From assembly GCF_000715075.1 (NCBI RefSeq), contig NC_134085.1:156020178-156084177 (forward strand): a stretch of DNA of 64,000 nucleotides, in the 5' to 3' direction. Of the stretch, positions 55,973 through 64,000 are shown piece by piece. This DNA comes from Nicotiana tabacum (taxonomy: Eukaryota; Streptophyta; Magnoliopsida; Solanales; Solanaceae). A model generated the notes under the pieces. It saw only the letters and a list, made by a program, of their open reading frames with translations. It ran no database searches and was not told where the DNA came from. The position numbers and the translations under genes were made by a program. Within the stretch, counting starts at the first letter, position 1, and each line of letters opens with the position of its first letter.

Positions 55973-58900
55973 CTACGTGGCTGCCATCGAACTTTCCGAG
56001 ATAATGCTTGACTCGGTGACCATTGACTCTGAAGACTTCACCATTTTTGTTTCTAAGATCAAGGCACCAAACGGGTTCACGAACACAACTTCAAATGGCC
56101 TACTCCATTTTGACTTGAGCTTACCCGGAAACAGACGTAACCGGGAATTAAACAAGAGAACCATATCCCCAACTTTGAACTCCTTGCCCCGAGCATATTT
56201 GTCATGAAGGTACTTCATTTTGCCCTTATACAAGGACGAGTTGGAGTATGCAAGGAATCTAAACTCATCGAGCTCATTAAGTTGTTCAACCCTCAGATTT
56301 GCAGCAACATCCCATTCTAAGTTCAACTTCCTCAAGGCCCACATAGCCTTGTGCTCCAATTCCACCGTAAGATGGCAAGCTTTCCCAAACACCAACCGGT
56401 ATGGGGACATACCAATCGGAGTCTTGTAAGCTGTTCGATAGGCCCAAAGAGCATCATCCAATTTTTTCGACCAATCGGTCCTATTTGCATTTAAAGTTTT
56501 AGACAAGATACTCTTAATTTCTCGGTTGGAGACTTCCACTTGACCGCTAGCTTGAGGATGATAGGGGGTGGTTACTTTGTGATTAACTCCATACTTGGCT
56601 AGCAATGAATCAAAAGCTTTGTTGCAAAAGTGAGATCCCCCGTCACTAATGATAGCATGGGGAGTGCCAAACCTCGTGAAGATACTCTTTTTAATAAATG
56701 CCACAACACTCCAGGATTCATTGTTGGGCAAAGCCATAGCTTCAACCCACTTGGAGACATAATCTACCGCCATCAGAATGTAAGTGTTTCCATAAGAGCT
56801 CACGAAAGGACCCATGAAGTCGATTCCCTAAACATCAAAAATGTATACCTCGAGAATTGTATTGAGGGGCATTTCATCCCTTTTTGAAATTACACCGGCT
56901 CGTTGGCATTCATCACATCTTTTGACCACATCACCGGCATCTTTAAACAAAGTAGGCCAATAAAATCGACAACTAAGCAGTTTAGAAGCCGTTCTCGCCC
57001 CGCCATGATGGCCACCATAGGGTGAGGAATGGCAAGCTTCCAAAATACCCAATTGCTCCTCTTCTGGGACACATCGTCAAATCACACCATCGGTGCAAAT
57101 CTTAAACAAATAGGGCTCATCCCAATAACAGTCCAAGTTATCCCGTTTGAGCTTCTTCCTTTGGTTAGAAGAGAGCTCACACGGGATGATTCCGGTAATA
57201 AGATAGTTTGCAATATCGTCGAACCGCGGTATTCCACTCATTGACACCGCAAGGAGTTGCTCGTCAGGAAATGTATCATTGATCTCAAGGCCGTCACAAG
57301 GCCTCCCCTCCTCCTCTAAACGGGACAAGTGGTCTGCCACTTGATTCTCGCTACCCTTCCGGTCAACAATTTCTAAATCAAACTCTTGAAGGAGAAGAAC
57401 CCATCTCATCAATCTTGCCTTTGAATCTTTCTTGGTCATCAAATACCTAAGGGCGGCATGGTCGGTGTGCACAATAACTTTAGCCCCCATAAGGTAAGGA
57501 TGGAACTTTTCCATAGCAAAAACAATAGTCAACAACTCCTTTTCGGTGACTGTGTAGTTCCTTTGAGCCTCATTCATGGTCTTTCTTGAGTAATACACCG
57601 AGTGGAACATCTTGTTGATCCTTTGGCCTAAAACCGCCCCCACCGCAACGTCACTCGCGTCGCACATGAGCTCGAATGGTAAGCTCCAATTTGGTGCGGT
57701 GATGATGGGGGTAGTGGTCAACTTTTTGTTTAAGGAGCTCAAAAGCCTCCATGCATTTCTCATCAAAAACAAACTTGGCATCTTTCTCTAGCAATTTACA
57801 CAACGGATTAACTACCTTAAAAAAATCTTTGATGAACCTCCGGTAGAAACCCGCGTGCCCAAGAAAATGCCTCACTCCTTTGACATAAGTAGGGGGAGGA
57901 AGCCTTGAAATATCCTCGATGTTGGCCTTATCAACTTCAATTCCTTGCTTCGAGATCTTGTGACCCAACATTATACCCTTTGTTACCATAAAATGGCACT
58001 TTTCCCAGTTTAGAACAAGTTTGGTATCTTCACACCGGGCCAACACTCTATCCAAGTTTACCAAGCACTCCTCAAAAGAATCCCCAACCATGCTAAAATC
58101 ATCCATGAAGATCTCCAAGATATCCTCCACCATGTCGGTGAAAATAGCCATTATGCAACGTTGGAAGGTCGTCGGAGCATTACATAATCCAAATGGCATT
58201 CTGGAGAAAGCGAATGTGCCATAAGGACATGTGAAAGTTGTCTTCTCTTGGTCCTCCAGGGCAATGAGAATTTTATTGTACCCCGAGTAACCATCCAAAA
58301 AACAATAGAAAGCCCGGCCCATAAGACGATCAAGCATTTGGTCAAGGAAAGGCAATGGGAAATGATCTTTTCTAGTCACCTTGTTCAGCTTCCGGTAATC
58401 CATGCAAACTCTCCAACCCGTCACTGTCTGAGTTGGAATAAGCACATTGTTATCGTTGGTCACCACATCCATTCCACCTTTTTTCGGTACACATTGCACC
58501 GGAGGAGTCCATGAACTGTCAGAAATGGGATAAACTACACATGCGTCAAGCCACTTGATAACCTCTTTCTTTACTACTTCTTGCATAGCCTCATTTATTC
58601 TTCTTTGATGCTCAAGTTAAGGCCTCGCATCCTCCTCCAATATGATTTTATGCATGCAAAAGGCAGGGCTTATACCCCGAATATTAGCTAGAGTCCATCT
58701 GATTGCCCTCTTTCGCCTTTGAAGAACTGCCAAGGTGGCCTTAACCTGCATGTTAGTAAGGCAAGAAGAAAGAATGACAGGTAAAGTAGAATTTAAACCC
58801 AAGAATTCATACCTGAGGTGTGGAGGAAGTTGTTTCAACTCCAACACCGGTGGCTCCTTAATCGATGGCTTCGTTGGTGGAGTTTTGCGGTTTTCAAGAT

Positions 58901-61613
58901 CCAAAGATAGCCTTCTAGGCTCATAAGAATATGAACCCATACCATGCAATGCATTCATGCACTCCACTCTACTAGCATCATCATTGACATCCATGTTAAG
59001 AACCACGGCCTCAAGAGGCTCTTCAACATTGATCATGGAACTTGTGTCATCCACTATCACGGCTATGACAATGTCCACAAAAGAACACACCTCCGTGCTA
59101 TTTGGTTGTCTCATTAATTTGCAAACATGGAATACCACCTTCTCATCTCCCACTCGGAATGTCAACTCACCCATTTCAACATCAACTAATGTCTTCCCCG
59201 TAGCTAGGAAAGGTCTTCCAAGAATAATCGGCACTTCAAAATCCACCTCACAATCTAATATGACAAAAGTCGGCCGGCAATATGAATTTATCAACACGGA
59301 CAAGAACATCATCGATTATGCCCAAAGGTTGCTTCATCGATCGATCCGCCATTTGAAGTCTCATTGAGGTAGGTCGAGGTTGCCCAATTCCCAATGTCTT
59401 GAAGACCGATTACGACATCAAATTAATACTAGCCCCCAAGTCACAAAGGGCCTTTGCAAAATCCGCACTTCCGATGGTACAAGGCATAGTAAAAGCTCCG
59501 GGATCCTCAAGCTTGGGTGCCATTGAATGCACTATGGCACTCACTTGATGGGTCATCTTAATTGTTTCACACTCCATCGACCTCTTCTTTGTAACCAAAT
59601 CTTTCATGAACTTCGCATACCCCGGCATTTGCTCAAGTGCCTCAACCAAAGGGACATTGATTGTGAGGCTCTTCATCATGTCAATGAATTTTTTGAATTG
59701 ATTGTCACTCTTTTGCTTTGCTAACCGTTGAGGATAAGGTGGAGGTGGCCTAGGCAAAGGTGCCTTAGCTTTTTGTACAACCGGCTCGGGCATGTCAATC
59801 ACGTGTTCCCTAGACGGGTTCACGGCATCTTGAGTCTCTACCTCGGCCTCATCATTAATATCAATCTGCACATCATTGTTTGCATTTTGATTAACCACAT
59901 CATCAACAATCAAAGGTACATCATCATCCCGCAACTCAACATCTTCATCCATAACTTGCTTTTGCATTGAGGCATTCACATCACCGCCTCTACCACTTCT
60001 TGTTGTAACCGCCATCACATGATTATTATTCCCACCCTTCGGATTCACCACCGTGTCACTTGGTAGCGTACCCTTGGGACGAGTATTCAATGCTTGAGAG
60101 ATTTGGCCTAATTGCACCTCCAAGTTCCGGATGGATGTGTTATGCAAAGCTAATTGGGCCTCGGAATCTTAGTTCTTTTTCATCATTTTCTCGAACATGC
60201 TTTCAATTCTCCCCATATCACTTCCGGATGAACTCGGACCTTGAGAAGGAAAGGGAGGTGGATTGCTCGGTTGTTGGTACATGGAAGCCTTTGAAAGCCT
60301 TGGCCCTGGTTGCCTTGGTTCCCACTATTGTTCCACCATCCTTGATTGTTGTTGTTGACCCAATTATTGTTACTCCCATTCCAATTTCCTTGGTTACTTT
60401 GATTACCCCAATTGTTGTTTTGGTTGTTGTTATTCCAATTACCTCCGCGTTGTTGTTGATTGCCCCAATTTCCTTGAGGATGCCATTGTTGGTTGGACGA
60501 GTTACCTCTATTCCCTTGGTAGTTGTTGACATATTGGACCTCTTCGCTTTGATCATCATAGTACTCATTTGAATAACCACCACCATCATTGATGTTGTCA
60601 TATTGTTCACAATTACCTTGAGGTTGTTGTCCTCTTTGTCTCCTTTTCAACATAGAAACACCTTCCATTGCATTGACTTGGCGCGGGTTTTGGACTTGTT
60701 TCAATTGCGCCTTTGCTAATTGATTCATAGTTGTTGTAAGCTTGGCGATGGCTTGGCCATGATCGTGCAATTCCTTGTGCAAATGGATGACCGTGGGGTC
60801 ACCTTGGGACACATTTGCTCGGCTTTGCCATGCCGAAGAGGTGTCAGCCATTTCATCAAGTACATCACATGCCTCTTGGTAAGAAAGTTTCATAAAGTTC
60901 CCTCCAGCCAACTGGTTCACAATGCATTGATTCGTGGTGTTGATGCCCCGATAAAAGGTTTGTTGAATCATAGCCTTGGTCATGTTGTTATTAGGGCACT
61001 CTTTCACCATTGTTCTATATCTTTCCCATATCTCGTACAAAGGTTCCATTGGCTCTTGCTTGAAAGCAAGAATTTCATCCCGAAGAGCTGCCATATGACT
61101 TGGAGAAAAGAACTTGGAAATAAATTTGTCAGCCAATTCATCCCATGTTGTAATAGAATGATTGGGGAGCCTTTCTAACCAATCCAATGCTTTACCCCAA
61201 AGAGAGAACGGGAAAAGCCTCAACCTCAATGCATACTCGGACACGTTGGTCTGCTTGCTACCCCGGCATGTATCCACGAACCCCTTCAAGTGCTTGTAGT
61301 CATTTTGATCGGAGGCACCCGTGAAATACCCTCTTTGCTCGAGCAAGGTCAACATAACATTTGTGATTTGGAAGTTCCCCGCCCGGATTCGAGGAGGAAC
61401 AATAACACTGGAGTATCCTTGATTTGGTAAAAATCTGGGAGCCACTCTCGGTAGTGGCGGAAGAGGGTATGGAATATTGTTGTTCTCATTTGCATTTATA
61501 TTGACATGTCGGCCTCTCCGTGGAAGTTGAGGTAAAACCTCATCTGGTTCTAGATCCTCTACCTCCTCCCCCGCTATCACATTGCCGAGAGGGTTATTTG
61601 CATTAAGAGCCAT
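55973..61613 (-). pseudogene. Athila gag-protease-RT-RNase H-integrase, broken
   Basis: ATG at 61613 ('MALNANNPLGNVIAGEEVED'). In order: gag capsid ('LFPFSLWGKALDWLERLPNH', 'WDELADKFISKFF'), an Asn/Gln/Gly/Trp-rich tail to about 60290, frameshifts near 60290-60180, protease with 'ALCDLGASINLM' (60147-59410) and 'IILGRPFLATGKTLVDVE' (59312-58617), TAA at 58617, RT with FMDD ('EIFMDDFSMVGDSF', 58586-57651), RNase H (57781-57077), integrase finger 'HGGARTASKL'...'CDECQRAG' (57052-56828) and core ('[13 protein letters not shown]', 'SDGGSHFCN', '[12 protein letters not shown]', 56815-55973). At least five lesions mean it makes no full polyprotein. Confidence 0.88.
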
Positions 61614-61706
61614 TGTACCTGATTGATCGACACAAATGAAATTAGTAAACAAGAAGGAAAGCAAAGTACAACACAAAACTAACTAAACAGATAGTCAACA
61701 CCGTAA

Positions 61707-61726
61707 GCTCCCCGACAATGACGCCA
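61707..61726 (-). promoter_or_regulatory. Primer binding site, tRNA-Asp-like with C-to-T decay
   Basis: The minus strand reads TGGCGTCATTGTCGGGGAGC. It differs from the Athila tRNA-Asp type (TGGCGCCGTTGCCGGGGA) by three transitions, the kind left by cytosine methylation. A 13-bp spacer separates it from the LTR. Confidence 0.7.
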
Positions 61727-61739
61727 AAAGGTTAATCAC

Positions 61740-63244
61740 TGCCGACTCGACACTACACTATGGTAGGAAGAGCGGATCGCAATAGCTTTTACCCGAATAG
61801 AGATCCGGGATCGAATTTCCACAAGGAGCTAGTAGTGGAGTTGTATTTTCTGTCTAGCCTAGAGTTGTGGTTGTGCTTCTAATGTCACTTCAATCATCTT
61901 TTGAGTTTTTGTATTTATAACTAATATTATAAAACTACGGATTAAAGCTAGATTATGCTAGGAGAATATTGCTAAGTTGTAGTTAATGGGAAGGAAGAGC
62001 ACTAGGGTTGTGGCATTACCTTGGTGGCTAATTGACAGGTAAATGTTACTTAGGTTCGATTCACTTGTTTGGGGGTTATGTTATAACCGTTACACAAATT
62101 TTACCCACTCTCACACCTCTCGGTAGAGAGAATGATTTTACCCAATTGACTCTCTCGAGACCAATTGGGTTGGCAAATTAGACCAAGCAACTAGGGTTCA
62201 AGTAGGGTGATTACTCTCTCAAGATTTAACCCGTTAATTAGGTATATCATTTCTCATGAGTCTATCCCAATTCCTTGTTGGGTCGATTTTGAGTTCATAA
62301 ACTCTCTTTCTCAAGAGGAGTTAAACCCACAAAGCTTGAATCAGTGTTTGCAACCACCAACTCAAAATTAAATCATAAAATCAACCCAAATAACAAACAC
62401 TCATATTCAATCTAACCCTAGATGGCAACACCCATCAATTACCCACACTAGGGTTGAGCCACAACCCTAGCTAATGGGTTTAGCTACACATAATTAAAGA
62501 AGAAACTGAAGAAATAGATGAAGAACTACACATATTAATTAATTACTAAGAAGAAACTACAATAATCTATTGTTAAATTGAAGCAAATATGCCAAAAATG
62601 GCTACAACACCAAGCGTAGCTATTCTCCTGTTCTCAGATCTGACCTTCTCTCTAAAAAAATAGTAAAATGTTCTATTTATACTAGGCTGGAAAAACTGGA
62701 CAAAAATACCCCTGTGGGGTCAGTGCGGGCCACACAAAACGGACTGCGGCCGCACTGGCTCTTGGGTTTCAGTTGTTTGATGACTTGAACTGGGGGATGC
62801 GGACCGCGTGGAAGTGTACTGCGGCTGCGAAGGCAACTGGCGCGGTCCGCGCAGACGTGACCGCAGACCAAATGAGGACAAATGCCCCTTTGCTGAAACC
62901 TATGAAAGCGGACCGCACAAAGAAGGAGTGCGGACGCGAAGCTTCTCCGCGGGCTGCGTGAATCCTACCGCGGTTGTGTGACCTTAGGCTCGAAAAATGT
63001 CTAGTCTCTGAACCTCCTAGTGCGGCCGCGGTCATTGTTACACGGTCCGCACTAGGCCCCATTTTTCTTCACTTCTCTTGGTCTTTGATACTTGAGAAGG
63101 TTTCACTCATTTTTGATCCGGTTTTTGACATCTCGTCACTTTGTCAATCAACCCTGCAATCAAGCACAACTTGTGAGCATTTTGGGACTATTTTTGTATC
63201 AATTTATACTCAAAGCATAGGCAAGTAGGGACATAAACACTTTA
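61740..63244 (-). mobile_element. 5' LTR of the Athila element, outer end clipped
   Basis: It matches 49399-50920 but stops at ACACTTTAA; the last ~16 bp (ATCCTAACTTATCA end) are missing. Sequence of the outer chromovirus LTR family follows at once. Confidence 0.8.
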
Positions 63245-64000
63245 ATGCGGAACAACACAACTTGCGGAAATAATAATTAAAACTGAACAACTAGAAGAAA
63301 AACTGTATATAAATGTCGCTTGGCATATACAACTTAATATCGCGGAAGTCCACAATATCATCCCCAAAATCCGAAAACTCACGGGAACACAAGCTAACAG
63401 AATGTAATACACTGCTCTAACTCCAGAATGTCTAAAAACAACAGTACGAAAGGAAGGCTAACTACTAAGAGGTAGAATAAGATAGAGACTCCTCGATCTG
63501 CGAACGCGGCAAATGTACCTCGAAGTCTCTGCTAGATCTCTCCGCCTCGGGGGTGATACGTCTGGGTGGAGGTACCTGGGTCTGCACATGAAAAACATGA
63601 GCAGAAGGGGCATGAGTACACCACAGCGGTACTCAGTAAGTGCCAAGCCTAACCTCGGTCAGGTAGTGACGAGGAAGGTCAGGGCCCTACTGAGGTTAAA
63701 TAAATAATATAATGACCGGATAATATAAGCAATAAAATTGAAAATCTATATCAAGAATCTATACAGAAGGCAACAAATAATACACAGAGAATAAGGTAAC
63801 ACAGAGTCAAATAGCTCAATACCAGTAACAACAACGAGGATCTCCCAGGATACCGTCCTGTAGTCCATTTCATCAGCTGTCCAAAGATCTCCCCAGAAAC
63901 CGTCCTGTAGCCCATCATATGTGTATATCCGAAGGATCTCCCGGGATACCGTCCCGTAGCCCATCATATGTGTATATCCGAAGGATCTCCTGGGATACCG
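63245..64000 (-). mobile_element. Chromovirus LTR fragment, same family as 29329-31554
   Basis: The first ~200 bp match 29402-29600 with about seven differences by eye. It then has ~385 bp absent from the left copy, then a minisatellite that runs off the window. It may be the 5' LTR of the outer chromovirus, missing its first ~75 bp, or another copy. Short open frames here are not genes. Confidence 0.65.
63836..64000. repeat. 49-bp minisatellite in the LTR
   Basis: At least three and a half units of 'GGATCTCCCGGGATACCGTC' followed by 'CGTAGCCCATCATATGTGTA' and 'TATCCGAA', cut by the window end. Confidence 0.8.

Larger units (their letters stand above)
49399..63244 (-). mobile_element. Athila-lineage Ty3 element with env-like ORF
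   Basis: A 13.8 kb minus-strand element: 3' LTR 49399-50920, polypurine tract, non-coding 3' region, env-like ORF (54759-52742), gag-pol (61613-55973), primer binding site and 5' LTR 61740-63244 (last ~16 bp lost). The env-like ORF downstream of integrase, the tRNA-Asp-type primer binding site and the protein motifs fit Athila. gag, pol and env-like are all broken. Confidence 0.88.

Overview
The window is plant nuclear DNA, almost certainly from a Solanaceae genome, and a tobacco-like (Nicotiana) genome is my best guess. The reasons are a TS-type SINE tail, an Au-type SINE, Ogre/Tat, Athila and chromovirus retrotransposons with Solanaceae-style LTRs, and AT-rich intron-bearing host sequence. 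No bacterial operon, CRISPR array, rRNA gene or tRNA gene was seen. Nearly everything is transposable element; the only host gene recognised is a broken vacuolar processing enzyme (VPE, legumain) gene on the minus strand.

Layout. 1-7694: the 5' end of an Ogre-type Ty3 element on the minus strand, with an open ORF1-like protein running off the window edge, a repeat-rich leader, a tRNA-Arg-type primer binding site and a 2.9 kb LTR. 7695-20214: four consecutive VPE exons. One intron holds a 10.9 kb Tat-lineage Ty3 element (8170-19075) in the same orientation as the gene. 20215-21212: upstream intron or flank with a TS SINE fragment. 21213-26514: a complete Ty1/copia element with 5-bp target duplication AAATA and two frameshifts. 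26515-29328: intergenic DNA with an Au SINE (14-bp target duplication), a non-autonomous DNA transposon and a truncated LTR. 29329-64000: a nest of Ty3 elements. An outer chromovirus (3' LTR 29329-31554) is split in its protease-RT linker by a second complete chromovirus (34673-44655, duplication CCTGG), and in its gag by an Athila element preceded by two tandem LTR-plus-3'-end units (46085-63244). Sequence related to the outer chromovirus LTR resumes at 63245.

The most notable item is in the Tat element. Its gag-protease and pol are in the same frame, separated by one UAG followed by CAA UUA, the context known for tobamovirus-type stop-codon readthrough. The same element carries, on the opposite strand, a separate four-exon gene with a coiled-coil C-terminus; the exon phases all fit. 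Also unusual are a 56-bp copy of internal, polypurine-tract-proximal sequence outside the 5' LTR with no target duplication, the retroelement-derived tandem array of about 2.2 kb units, and GCGG/CCGC palindrome arrays in two unrelated element families.

All coordinates were read by eye. Identities are rough counts, not alignments.
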